Made by a program: the position numbers and the translations under genes. This document shows, in pieces, positions 32,891 to 45,131 of a stretch of DNA of 64,000 nt. Source of the DNA: Siphonodentalium dalli (taxonomy: Eukaryota; Mollusca; Scaphopoda; Gadilida; Siphonodentaliidae). The notes under the pieces were generated by a model. It did not search any database and was not told the origin of the DNA. It was given only the letters and a program-made list of their open reading frames with translations. Numbering within the stretch: position 1 is the stretch's first letter; the number at the start of each line of letters is the position of its first letter. Location of the stretch: assembly GCA_032622095.1 (NCBI GenBank), contig CP136064.1, forward strand, positions 275,115,614 through 275,179,613, in the 5' to 3' direction.

Positions 32891-33958
32891 TGATCATACG
32901 CTAGCGTAATTAACGAAACAAAGCAAAACCACTCATATGAGGGTAGTTGTGGCTTTTTTTTTTTTATCAAAATCAGTTTATAGATTATCTGGTATTCCCA
33001 CCAAATAAGATTCACATAAGGCTATATTTCCTGGGTTCGTCAAATGAATGGACCCCAGTGGTGATTTGGAGTATAAATTAGGCAAATAAATCGTACTTCC
33101 GGGTAGTCTTGATAGATTGCTAGATTATTCATGGTTATAAAGGTAAACATCAACGTGAAAATAGTTATACCTTGTCAAGAGGGGAACGGGAACATATTTA
33201 ATGAATTTAACCAATTTATTTCTTTTTTTGACGCTGGGTGAGCACTGCGGCGGAGATAATCTACCGAGAAGCGTGTCAATTTCATAGCTGTTCATTTCAT
33301 TCAAAGGTGTCACCGTGTCGATTTCAACGAAAATCAACGAACAACGTCATCGTGTAACTTTCCCCACTGACCGAATTCGCCTGAATGTATCTTCTGCTTT
33401 GTTCATAATTATGTGTTTCCTTTCGATTCCAGAAAATAGTATATTTATGGATTATCACATGCCTGTATGTACTATATAGTTTTATGATAACAATTAATTC
33501 CTTATTAAATATATGTTATTTGTTTCGCACAGTATACCGCACCGCCCATCTTCGCACAGTAGAACGGTAAATTCTTGATGACATTCTTATTATATATCAC
33601 ATCAGGAATGTCGATTACTTTTCATTCGCCCCGATGTGTGTAGACTGTAGTTACTATAGTGTCGTTATTTATTGTGTCTTATTTTCTCAATGAAAGGTAA
33701 ACTAACGCTACGGATGAACTTAAATTGTAATTCAATGTTCATAATTCTCATTTGCAATACCAGTAATCGAAAGACACAGTAACAAGATTTTCCGATTACG
33801 ACATTAATGCCTTAAGCACACCGATATACTGTGCGACAAAAGCGCTCGGGAAATTCAAAACAACTGCGTTGTATTAATACTAATTGGTGACGTCACAAAA
33901 TAAGATATAGTCTATATACGACCCAAAGCGTCCGGCTTTGGTTCGTTAATATTTACCT
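32891..33958. other. No supported gene
   Basis: No coding, splice or repeat structure stood out here. Confidence 0.45.
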
Positions 33959-33959
33959 T

Positions 33960-34092
33960 GACATTGTAAGTCAGTGCATTCTCGTGTGTATATGCGAGGC
34001 TCCCCATGGTAGACTCGCATATATAAGAGAATGTACTGGCACATGATCTTTAATGCTGCACCACCGATGCTTCCACCATGAAAGGGTTAAGA
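33960..34092. mobile_element. Right end of a second-subfamily hairpin MITE
   Basis: A worn hairpin (GTGCATTCTCGTGTGTATAT... and ...CATATATAAGAGAATGTAC) is followed by CACATGATCTTTAATGCTGC and ATGAAAGGGTTAA, matching the right part of 19561-19899. Confidence 0.7.
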
Positions 34093-34129
34093 ATACTTTT
34101 CAGGCTGAAAACTATATATTTTGTGATGC

Positions 34130-34440
34130 GCCAAAATAACGACAGTGTCAGCAAACTCTTGCTGTCGAAACTAGCCGCCATAGAAACATTGACATTAATA
34201 AGAAAGTATGTTAATTGTGTGGAACTGAAACTAGAGATGAAATTCACTTTATTATGAATTGTAGCAAGTTGGATAATGAAAGAAATTCGTGATTTTACCA
34301 ATTTTGACAGTAAAACAAAAGTATAGTTCATTTTGAAATCTAATGATTAGGACATCAATAATATGTTTGGCAGGGGTTTTGTACATTAAAAGGTTAGAAC
34401 TTATCAGTTAACAAATTTAACATATGATCAGAAAAGGGAG
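34130..34440 (+). mobile_element. LINE C-terminal zinc-knuckle fragment
   Basis: At about 34205-34275 the plus strand reads VC*LCGTETRDEIHFIMNC, a CX2CX8HX4C knuckle with one stop. It is followed by SKLDNERN and, after stops, ILKSND. The spacing equals that of LINE-A. Confidence 0.75.
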
Positions 34441-34970
34441 GGGACACACAGATTGGGTAAAGGGGACACACAGATTCAGTCTTATTTTGAATACCTTCTT
34501 GAGTGTCGTTATATTTTATGGTTAGTTTTACAAACTCGACGTGCACTAATAGTAGTCTATTTTACACTTTGCATTTCATCACTAAATTTGCATTTAGGCG
34601 CTTTTAGCCTTCATGTTATATTTCTCTAAAATGTAAATTTATAACAAGCTGAAACGTTAGTAGTAAATCATTATGTTATTGCAATTGACCAAATATATTA
34701 ACTAATATTAAGTTAACTTTAAGAAGTTTAGATATTAATTAGCGTTATTAGTGTTATCACAATAAATAAACAGTATGTATATAACTATATATTACCAGAA
34801 TGTCAAGTCATTTGACTACCGGTTTCTTCCTAATTTCATCTCATCGTAGTTTAAACCTATATCTTATCACCATGCATGTTTTAACTAGCATACCTCATAT
34901 GAACCACCTCGTGTTAAAAAAAAAGTAGCTACAAATGTGTATACACAGTCTGTATTCGCATTCAATATGT
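34441..34970. other. No supported gene
   Basis: AT-rich; only a short GGGGACACACAGATT duplication at 34440-34477 was noticed. Confidence 0.4.
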
Positions 34971-35270
34971 TTAACCCTTTACCCAACAAAACGGCCAAAA
35001 CAAGCTTCAACAGCCTAAAATATCTTCGGTCTGTCTCAATAGAACCATACAAATATGGATATCATTGGAACCGGCTCCTTGACCACATTGTGATAGTTAC
35101 AGTTATGCCCTGTGCCAATGCATTCTCTTATATATGCGAGTCGACCATAGGTCGCCTTGCATATATAAGAGAATGCATTGGCCTAAAAAATGGTCTTTAA
35201 CAATTTTATAATTTTTAATGTGTTAAGAGAATGCATTGGCACAGGGCCCTTCTGTTGGGTAAAGGGTTAA
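34971..35270 (-). mobile_element. piggyBac-type MITE copy 5, one hairpin deleted
   Basis: Both TTAACCCTTTACCCAAC ends and the first hairpin are intact. The second hairpin retains only its last arm (AGAGAATGCATTGGCACAGG) directly after TTAATGTGTT. Part of the spacer is also missing. Confidence 0.9.
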
Positions 35271-35419
35271 TTTTATCTTTCTGTTCTTATATTCCGTGAC
35301 ACACATTTTTGGTTATAATTCAAACATTGGATTTTATACCAATAAACTTTGAGCTATGACGTCTGGTATATTTTATCAATGACGTTTTTTTTATTTGATG
35401 GTGCCCACATCAGAATGAG

Positions 35420-35560
35420 CAATGGGGGGGGGGGGTGTCCAGTGTCCTTATCCCGCAAACAAAGTACAATCTTGCTCACCGGAAGCTTGTATTATGCTAA
35501 TGATGAACAGATAGTCTGCCGGCAGAGCAGTTTTTTGCCAGTCCAAAAATTTAAATAGTA
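35420..35560. repeat. Dispersed repeat shared with 54905-55060
   Basis: After a G-run, CACCGGAAGCT...GCTAATGAT...CAG...GCAGTTT matches the second site in order and spacing. Class unknown. Confidence 0.55.
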
Positions 35561-35597
35561 TGAACAAAATTATAGAGAACTCTCAGCTTCAGGTCAT

Positions 35598-35762
35598 GTT
35601 ATTATTAGTTATCCTCGGCAACATCGGGGGTTCATGGAGATTTAATAACTGGATGTTGATTTTGAACCCCGAGGCGGAGTCAAGGGTTTCAGAAAGAGAC
35701 ATCCAGGTATTAAATCTCCATGTACCCCACGATGTTGCCGGAGATAGCGATTTTGTCACCAC
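35598..35762. repeat. Palindromic foldback element P5
   Basis: Arms GGCAACATCGGGGGTTCATG and GTACCCCACGATGTTGCC, then GGAGATTTAATAACTGGATG and CATCCAGGTATTAAATCTCC, face a centre near 35677 (AACCCCGAGGCGGAGTC). Confidence 0.85.
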
Positions 35763-35896
35763 AACAATAACCATATCTCCTTAATTTAATTGTGTTTTTC
35801 ATAGGTGATCCGATTAATTCACACCAATAAGAATAATTCAGTAGCTGACCTAAGGATCCGGCGTTAGGTGACGTCAAATTCGGCGTGCGAGAGCAA

Positions 35897-37790
35897 CGTC
35901 ACCATCCCCGTGTACGTGCTATCGCCAAAGCCGAGGGTATCGCCAAAGCCGAGGAAATGGGAAAGTTATTTTCACGTATATGATATGGGGATATGTTTGT
36001 TTCTCATCGTAAAACAGACATCGAGCATCGTATGTGTATGTCCACGCGAAGCAGGAGTATTTATCCACCAGTTGTCAATCAGTTTTCCCAGATCAAACAA
36101 TTAATCTTTTTTTGGCGAATTTTTTCAATTGCTTTTGCTCACTCAAATTTTCGAGAACATCCATTCACTAGTATAGTTCCTGGACTTCCACGCTTCCAAA
36201 ACAAATTCCGGTATATAGTTGAATCTGTCAAAGAAGCATAGGATTGGACAGAATTTTAAAAATCCGTTTCGTTCTCAATATCAGCGCGATATGAAGGGAC
36301 CACTGTCGGTCCAGACAGATGCTAACGGCACAGCTGAAGATGTGACCAAACGCCGAGCTTCTGTGCAGTAAATATGCTTATCACTTAAGGAGTTCTGATG
36401 AGTTTTCGAGTGTTTTTATGTGTATCTGAGACTGATCAATTGGATTGCGAATGTCATCTGAAATATGAATCCATAACATATTCGAAATATTGTGTGCATA
36501 TATATTATGAATGTATTTCGATTGAAATTAATTGAACATCCATCTCAGCATTCAGATTTGCGATCTCAAAAAGGTGAATTCTTATACAAAACATCGCAGG
36601 AAAAAAGATAAATGTTTATACGTGCTCTCTATCCGCGAACATACTAGGCTACATCCGAAGATCACATGTTCTGTCTTTTAGTCGGGGAATTCATCCACTC
36701 GGTTATAGGGATGTGGGAGTGGTGTGTTGGTGTAACATAACACTTCCCCAGATATATATATATATCATCTGAGAAAGATACGTTCATTTATCAAAACCGC
36801 ATGGTCTGGTTTGATTTTGTTTAAACATGGTGTTGTATGATGGTAAGCTGACTACATGTGCTCTATAGACACAATACAGAGGCTCATCGACCTCCAGATG
36901 AGAAGGCACACACGACGTGTTGCACACATAGCACATTGTGCTGATATATGTACGGATGTTTAAGGTTAACATAGAATCGTTACAGTATTATCTTATGACT
37001 CTTAAAAAAGCCAGAATTGCATAATTTGGAGCAATACGATATATGTATATTCGATAAGATGATTCGGTTTCATTGTCGCGTAACGGTCTACTCGAGTGGG
37101 AACGAGTCATAAAGTTTGTAAAATAAACATGATTATAACAAATCGTTGATACGCCGTAGCGTGTCGTCCGGCACGTGTGGTCTATATACAAACTCCAAGC
37201 ATGTTAATACTAAGCGAATATCCGATTAGCTGCATGCATACGAACGCCAGCATTCACGTGCGTGTGCTCAAGGCATCGCGTTATCATTCATTCACCTTTT
37301 TGAAATCACAAATCTGAATGCTGAGATGGATGTTCAATTAATTTCAATTGAAATACATTCATAATATATATGCGCACAATATTTCGAATATGTTATGGAT
37401 TCATATTTCAGATGACATTCGCAGCCCAATTGATCAGTCTCAGATACACATAAAAGCACTCGAAAACTCATCAGAACTCCTAAAGTGATAAGCATATTTA
37501 CTGCACAGAGGCTCGGCGTTTGGTCACATCTTCATCTGTGCCGTTAGCATCTTTCTGGACCGACAGTAGTCCCTTCATATCGCGCGGATATTGAGAACGA
37601 CACGGATTTTTAAAATTCTGTCAAATCCTATGCTTCATTGACAGATTCAACTATATACCGGCATTTGTTTTGGAAGCCTGGAAGTCCAGGAACTATACTA
37701 GTGAATGGATGTTAAAATGACTTTCCCATTTCCTCGGCTTTGGCGATACCCTCGGCTTTGACGATACCACGTACACGGGGGTGGTCACGA
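35897..37790. repeat. Large inverted repeat (~500-bp matching arms, ~700-bp spacer)
   Basis: The left arm 35897-36580 and right arm 37288-37790 are reverse complements at about 90% by eye. Examples are CCCCGTGTACGTG, CTAGTATAGTTCCTGGACTT, GACCAAACGCCGAGC and GCATTCAGATTTG with their complements. The left arm has ~180 bp (about 35968-36152) absent from the right; an ATTTT microhomology marks the junction. GTATCGCCAAAGCCGAGG is doubled in both arms. The spacer shows no gene. This could be long TIRs of an unknown DNA element or an inverted segmental duplication. Confidence 0.85.
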
Positions 37791-39056
37791 TTGGCGGTAA
37801 CCGCCAGTTCAAGGGTCATTCATATACCTCCGATGTTTCACGTACTCATATATCCCCGATGTTTGATGCACGTTCTCTTATTATTATTATAATTTTATAC
37901 CCCGCTGTCCAGGGTGACGGGGGACATGGTTATTTAAACGTGGCGTTGTAGCCAATTAGATTGCTAGTTACAACCGGATGTGGGGGAAATATATTGTATT
38001 CATCATTGATACAATAATTAAGTTGTCGCCTTTTGTATGCCAAAACATTCCAGTAGTTGAGCGGAGTGATGCACTTGTATGTACCATTTGAAATAAGTTT
38101 AGATATTACACTAATTGTGTTGAGGTTTTCGACGCATAAAGTGACTTTTAGAGGTACAGTTGTTATTTGATAATGTACATCACATACAAATCGTGGACCA
38201 AACGCTTTTGATATTTTATATACAGGTGGACTAGCGTTTCACTATTGAAAACCAATGTTCAAAGACCAGTACATCGATATTTTCAAACTTAATTTGTGTC
38301 TTAAAACATGTTGATGTAGCTTATAAAGTGACATCAGTTGGGACGGTACCTACCTTAATTTCACGAAATTAATCCTAACACGTACATAGACATCATAAAC
38401 AATAAACTCATAAATCCACGAGCAAGTCAACAAAAACCTACTTATTTTTAGACAACTTACGAATAATTCTATTAAACTTCACAAACCAATATTGTCCAAT
38501 AACAATAGTCCATGCAATCGCCACCAAGACAAGTGTGCATACATCGATAACCAGTCTGATTTTGAATCTCAGTACTAAAAATAATTGTCTGTATGTGAAG
38601 TCATTGATTTGAGTGTCCGTTTGTTACAGTGCCTGTCTTCGGTGCTGTCTTAATTTCCACAAAGGCCATTCAAATGAAAACCGATGTGTCTTTATTCCTT
38701 TTAACGACGAGGTAGCTCGCGTGGCTATTGTTTCGGATGGGTATATTGATTGTATTCTAACCGGCACAGCAGTGTGAGGTTGGTGTATGAGCGATTGATG
38801 CTATCACGTGCCCCGGCTTAGTATGGTTGATCAATACATGCACGTTCCAATTATACACTTGAAGCTAGTGTTATGTAATAATATATACACAGTTGTATAA
38901 TGTTTCGTTCCGGTGACTGTCGAGCTGTTACATAATTGATTTGGGCGGGAAACTCATCGAGAAGAACGAGGAAACAATTCCCAAATGGTTACTCTCCGTT
39001 ACTGTGGGGTTATGAAGTCGGCACAGTCTTGTTGGACATAACATTTAATCGTCATA
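37791..39056. other. No supported gene
   Basis: Nothing coding was recognised. A short CTCATATACCTCCGATGTTT/ATATCCCCGATGTTTGATGC duplication lies near 37830-37870. Confidence 0.45.
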
Positions 39057-42000
39057 TTAACACGTTGAGTGCCACTACGAGTTATCTCGTAGTACGCAAC
39101 CTTCGCAGGTTGCCACTACGAGTTATCTCGTAGTGGTTTCCATGTCGTGTAACTGACAAACTGAAGCAGTGGAATAGGTCGATACGCCTCGAAAACCCGC
39201 CTCGGGACATCAGAACAGTGATTTTATCAAATAAATAGTGTTAGTCCGGGAGCTAATAGGGGTACCCTTGCACCCCCCCCCCCTGGGACTTAACTTCGCC
39301 CCACTCATTTTGTTCCTTATTATGTCCTTCAAATTTTAAGCAATGTTAACAAGAACAAAAAGTGGCCGTGTAGACTCCAGACAAAATGGCGTCCATCATG
39401 GCCGCCTTTTTTCAGCCCAGACCCTAAGTCAGTTTATGCAAATTATAGCGGGAAAATCTTGTAAAATGTATACAAATGTATATATTTTCGTGAAGCTGAG
39501 ACATAATGACACATTTTTTAGCCAAAATTGAAACTCACCATCCAAGATGGCCGCCAAAATGGCCACCGGAAGTTGAAAATATAATTTTTTTTCACAAATA
39601 TCTTCTAGATCAATTCATGCTGTTTGGAACTGGTTGAGTAATGCAACTTTATTTTGTGTTTTGTATATTAACTGATCATTGGAGCAACGAAATATGCAAT
39701 TATTGGGGTCATAACCCCTTCCGATCCCTCAAAAATTCGATTTTACAGAATGCGGTATAAAATTTCACAAAAAATCACAATTGGGATTCTAGTCATATTT
39801 CAACAAGAAATGAACAGAACTTTGTAATGTAAGTGATTCATATCATTAACTATATTAATGTTCCCAATCACTGGGACCAAAATTCTTACTTTGGCTCAAA
39901 ATGGCTGCCAATATGGCCGCCAAAATATGGAAAATGGTAAATATTACACCAGCGTGTCCTGCAATCGCTTACAAGTTGTGGTTGATGTATACAATTGGCT
40001 AATCTGTATTCTATACATTGTATACTAACATGTCTAATGCACCATGGATCATTTTTAGTATTGTCACCACTGACATCACCAGAAATATGGGATTTTTCTC
40101 TCACAAACTTGACAAAAATATTGGCAAAAATTCACTTTTCAGGGTTCGACCATTTGTTCAAGTAAACTGCATCAGCACATATATTCTACTCAAAATGGTC
40201 CCGTTGTGGGTGAATACAGCTGACACTGTCTCACTTAGTGACCATCAGAGGCAGTCGTGTGTGGATAATTGGACTGGGTTTTTGATATTCAATAGACTGA
40301 TAATGTGCACGTGGATATTCACAATGTACAAACATGCGAAGGCAGTTTCGAGGAATGGTTACATCGTTGTGTTTCAACACATTGGAACTTCGCACAACCA
40401 CCCACACACGTCACACATGACTGCCAAATATGTTCCCTCTCAATCATGTACGAATGGACGCATCCAATACAAGATAGGCCGATAATCCATGACGATAATT
40501 ACGCTCGTTGATGCTACCATTATATCATTATTAGGGAACACAGCAATTGTTTTTTGGAATACACTGTGTGGCTCCATTTGGGGTCTAGGTATTTTATTAT
40601 TTATAATTCAAGTAAAGCGTAACAATTATTCCCCAAAGCTACATTGTGCACAGTACCCTCTTCCGAACGTGTTGGACAATGGAAAGCGTAACAATTACCG
40701 CATTTTAGACATCACGCAGTCCATCGAACTGTTCCACATATATGTACATGGTTTTGTGTAGCATAGAGGTTAATTAGGGTAAAACCTATTCCCAGACGGA
40801 TAGATTATATGGAATCGTTACATGTAGCACACTTCTGAATGTACAGGGATCTATTTGGCTACTGTTGCATGGTTACTTTAATTTTGTGCTGACAATTCTT
40901 CCTACACTATTATTTCGGGCTGTACTTTGGAACCATAGCACAGTCCTAAATCAGGCTAAATGGGAGATAAATTACAATGCCCAAAACAACAGAAGATGCA
41001 TGCTCGTAAAGATGCATGCTCGTAGTCATTACTGCATGGACGAAATAAACTCATCCTCACAGGAAACAAGTTCACCCGATTCCACGTCGGATTCAACGTC
41101 TGTAGCCATGCATGCTCATATACGTATAATTTGCTCCAGCGTGCATCAGCCATAATATAACTATATAACGAGCTATAACCACCACAAGGACACACACACC
41201 TCAATAAATATGCTTACCACCAAAATAACATTTTTGGGTTACATTCTACTTCATATTTGTTGCTCAAACGTGTCCAATTGTGTCTACGAGATAACTCGTA
41301 GTTGGCACTGGTGGTGGTAGACCCCGAAGCCACGACAAATAGTTTTCATGGCTGGCTCAACCGATTTTCGTGGCTGGTTAGCTAGCTAAGCCGGCTCAGT
41401 CACGACGTTCGTGGCTGACGAAATATGGCGGCTCAGCCGGCTGAGATGTTATCATTCAGCGTATTTTCGTTTCCGAAATGTTCCTAATCCCCTGTTACCG
41501 GTTATAGGCGCCGTTTTTTTTAGCGTTTGTGGTGAACCCGTAGAATTACAGACCACGCGTAATCTTTTGATGTTGGGCTTTTCCATTATGGCGAAAATTC
41601 ACAAAGTACTGGCATGGATATACTATGTAGTTTCCCATCTAATCGGTATAAGTAGTTACATTGAGACTTCTGTCAACTTCAGACTGCTATATAGTGCTAT
41701 CATCACTGCCATCTTGCGATATATGCATGCATCATTGAATGATGAACCCGATAGTAATGATATATAATATTTCAAACTATTTTCTATTCTTATTTGTATA
41801 TATTGACAAATGCCAGTGATGTCTGAGACTGGGTGTTGTCGATATAAACAATTTATATTTTAACCCTTTCAATACCGAATGGATGTGCCCATTCAGTTAT
41901 ATGAAAGCATGCATTGGGATAGTCCATTCCACATTAAGGGGCCAGGTGCTCTGATAATAAAACAACCATGCCGTGTCCATGCGAGTATGCCATATTAGGC

Positions 42001-42403
42001 AATGCGGTTTAGTTCTTTGCGATTCACAGTACAGTTGTGCTTGATATACAAGCCCATGCACACGGCTCAGCCATTTTACAATTCCGGCGGCGGAGATTTT
42101 TAAATGTGGCTGGCGTTAGAAATAATATGGCTGTCGGCGGCTTGTGGCCAATATGGCTGGCGGCGGCGGCGTGCGATGGCGGCTTCGGGCTCTAGGTGGT
42201 GGGAATACCCAAATTCCTTCCACCATTGCCGGCTACGAGTTCTCTCGAAGTACTATCAATCGTCGTTTCTGTCATCTAAGGTCGCGACGTCATCCAATTC
42301 TTGCTTATTGAAGCCAAATTATGGTCTACTAGAGGTATCTATCTTGCCACGATTTGGCAAACTGGCGAGATTACTAATTGATTTCCGGCACTCAACGTGT
42401 TAA
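39057..42403. mobile_element. 3.35-kb piggyBac-type transposon, decayed
   Basis: The ends TTAACACGTTGAGTGCC (39057) and GGCACTCAACGTGTTAA (42387-42403) are a perfect 17-bp inverted pair including TTAA. Just inside the left end ACTACGAGTTATCTCGTAGT, a palindrome, occurs twice; an inverted CTACGAGATAACTCGTAG with GGCAC lies near 41283. AAATGGCCGCC-type motifs recur at 39400-39560 and 39900. A further TTAACCCTTTCAATACCG start lies at about 41861, a possible nested MITE end. Size suits an autonomous element, but no intact transposase remains. Confidence 0.75.
40018..40485 (+). pseudogene. Probable remnant of a piggyBac transposase
   Basis: The 155-codon reading frame includes PFVQVN, then 15 residues on WVNTADTVSLSD, then DNWTGFLIFNRLIMCTW and FTMYKHAKA. 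This fits the spacing of the post-catalytic piggyBac block (V-x-(P)-x..GGVD..D.. then KW...F..LD.A.VN...LYK). The GGVD core itself is lost (LWVN), and no DDD residues could be placed. The assignment leans on its position inside the TTAA-flanked element. It could be a chance reading frame. Confidence 0.35.
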
Positions 42404-42635
42404 GTGAAGAGATGTGAGGTTGGTGACCAGAAATATAGAGATGTCCACGGTTGATAAAATAACAACCCGGCGCTAACGCCGCCTGTTGGATGGACTCTGC
42501 CTCGAATCGGAATCAGGAAGGGAATGAATGAGAATAAGAATGAGAATAGAATGAATCTCTAATAGTGATATATTCGTATCTATATCACCAGGAGCTTTGT
42601 ATAGGATAGGTAGTGCTATGACTCAGATAATGGGT

Positions 42636-43035
42636 TTAACCCTTTACCCAACAGAAGGGCCCTGTGCCAATGCATTCTCTTATATATGCGAGTCGACCAT
42701 AGGTCGCCTCGCATATATAAGAGAATGCATTGGCTTAACACATTAAAAATTATAAAATTGTTAAAGAATGTAAGAAAAAATGATAAAAAGTGTTAAAAAA
42801 AGTTTTTTTTTTGGCCAATGCATTCTCTTATATATACGAGGCGACCTATGGTCGACTCGCATATATAAGAGAATGCATTGGCACAGGGCATAACTGTAAC
42901 CATCACAATGTGGTCAATCAGCCGGTTCCAATGATATCCATATGTGTATGGTTCTATTGAGACAGACCGAAGATATTTTAGGCTGTTGAAGCTTTATTTG
43001 GCCGGTTTTGGCCGGTTTGTTGGGTAAAGGGTTAA
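42636..43035 (+). mobile_element. piggyBac-type palindromic MITE, copy 6
   Basis: Complete, with TTAACCCTTTACCCAACA ends and both hairpins. One hairpin arm carries TATATACGAG instead of TATATGCGAG. Confidence 0.93.
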
Positions 43036-43424
43036 CATGTGTTGAACACATCTTCCGCATATTTTATGATAATTAGTTCTGGTCATCATTTGACCAGTGT
43101 GCTCGATACAGAGAGGTTGGATAAATAGTTTCCTGTGTAAGCACTCATATTTTCCTTATATTCCGATCACCAATACGTTATACATAATCATAATGGTATA
43201 GTAACATACATGGCGTTGGGGTTCATATAATATGCTTATATATGTATAGATGATGCTGAATTGGTATATGTAATAGATTGGTATATAATATGTGGGGTAA
43301 TACTGGATTATCCCACATTACTGCCAGTTCAATTTAAAGTGGTAACAGCCTTCGTGTTCGTAGCAGCCTTCGTGTTCACCAACTTGATTTATTTTATAAA
43401 CCGGGTAGTTTATCTGACAGTGGC
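43036..43424. other. No supported gene
   Basis: Short gap between two MITE copies. A GTAGCAGCCTTCGTGTTC-type duplication is near 43342-43380. Confidence 0.4.
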
Positions 43425-43822
43425 TTAACCCTTTACCCAACAAACCGGCCAAAACCGGCCAAATAAAGCTTCAACAGCCTAAAATATCTTCGGTCTGTCT
43501 CAATAGAACCATACAAATATCGATATCATTGGAACCGGCTCCTTGACCACATTGTGATAGTTACAGTTATACCCTGTGCCAATGCATTCTCTTATATATG
43601 CGAGTCGACCATAGGTCGCCACGCATATATAAGAGAATGCATTGGCCTAAAAAAATCTTTTTTAACACTTTTTACCCTTTTTTCTTACAATCTTTAACAA
43701 TTTTATAATTTTTAATGTGTTAAGCCAATGCATTCTCTTATATATGCGAGGCGACCTATGGTCGACTCGCATATATAAGAGAATGCATTGGCACAGGGCC
43801 CTTTTGTTGGGTAAAGGGTTAA
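43425..43822 (-). mobile_element. piggyBac-type palindromic MITE, copy 7
   Basis: Complete and inverted relative to copy 6. TTAA is at both ends and both hairpins are present. Confidence 0.93.
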
Positions 43823-43952
43823 CGCACATGGTACACGTACCTTGGCTGTAGCTATATTCGGTATGATTGACCCAATCTATCATAATTTCTATTTATCAAT
43901 CAAAACCGCCCACGAATAAAACGCGAAAACAAACGGAGGACGAGACTCAGCA

Positions 43953-44352
43953 TGAACCCTTTACCCAACAGAAGGACCCTGTGCCAATGCATTCTCTTAT
44001 ATATGCGAGTCGACCATAGGTCGCCTCGCATATATAAGAGAATGCATTGGCTTAACACATTAAAAATTATAAAATTGTTAAAGAATGTAAGAAAAAATGG
44101 TAAAAAGTGTTAAAAAAGGATTTTTTTTAGGCCAATGCATTCTCTTATATATGCGAGGCGACCTATGGTCGACTCGCATATATAAGAGAATGCATTGGCA
44201 CAGGGCATAACTGTAACTATCACAATGTGGTCAAGGAGCCGGTTCCAATGATACCCATATTTGTATGGTTCTATTGAGACAGACCGAAGATATTTTAGGC
44301 TGTTGAAGCTTTATTTGGCCGGTTTTGGCCGGTTTGTTAGGTAAAGGGTTAA
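43953..44352 (+). mobile_element. piggyBac-type palindromic MITE, copy 8
   Basis: Complete, except that the left target reads TGAA instead of TTAA, a one-base change. Three full copies therefore lie within 1.8 kb (42.6-44.4 kb). Confidence 0.92.
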
Positions 44353-44629
44353 CCGATATAATTGAGTTGGTGGATAGTTCTCGTCCCTTTGGTCGGATAC
44401 ATCATCTCCAGTTTAAGCTTGGTTTAAACCTACAATGATGGCCCAACTAAACCGGGTATAAGTGGAAGTTTGTGGCTCGCAGATGCTATGAGATGAGCAT
44501 GCAATCGATCCGCCCAATTACCAGGCGAACCACAAGGGAGAGAGCTTGTTTATTCATCCCTTCAAGGGAGACGTGATATACAACACTAGATACAATATAT
44601 AGAGACAATAAGATCGGTTGCTATTCAGG

Positions 44630-44745
44630 ATTACATGATATACAAGCATGTCCTACCAATAACAACAATGCATGATATACATGTGTGTCATACCAATAAC
44701 AACAATGCATGTTATACATGTGTGTCCTACCAATAACAACAATGA
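44630..44745. repeat. ~38-bp tandem repeat, 3 units
   Basis: CCTACCAATAACAACAATG with CATG(A/T)TATACATGTGTGT recurs three times. Confidence 0.85.
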
Positions 44746-45131
44746 TGGTACACACACGAGGACTAACTGGTGCACAAAATGCATATGAATGAAAAACATT
44801 CTACAAAAAGTTCACCCTCGTTGTCTCTGGTTGATGAATCAAATCCACTCATCGACTGGCAGCCATGGTTGCAGATTGTAGTCAGTCTGTTCTCCTGACA
44901 ATAAGCTCATATTGACATTATTTTTGTTATAAAGCGTAAACAAAAAATAAAGGGCGTAGATCTGGTATTTAATGTGTTTTCATTGTGGCCCGCGCCATAA
45001 AACGGAATAACGCATACCAGTCCACTATGGGCTTATATTATAATCTAATAACTCCAATATGAACCTATAAGGAACAGATGCAGTAGCATACGTTCTGATA
45101 TGTTTAAAAATTACATCTCTGACAGCCCCCA

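Noticed and set aside
41411-41767. 118-codon ORF inside the piggyBac-type element
   Set aside because: Hydrophobic composition and no match to transposase motifs I can see; possibly chance.
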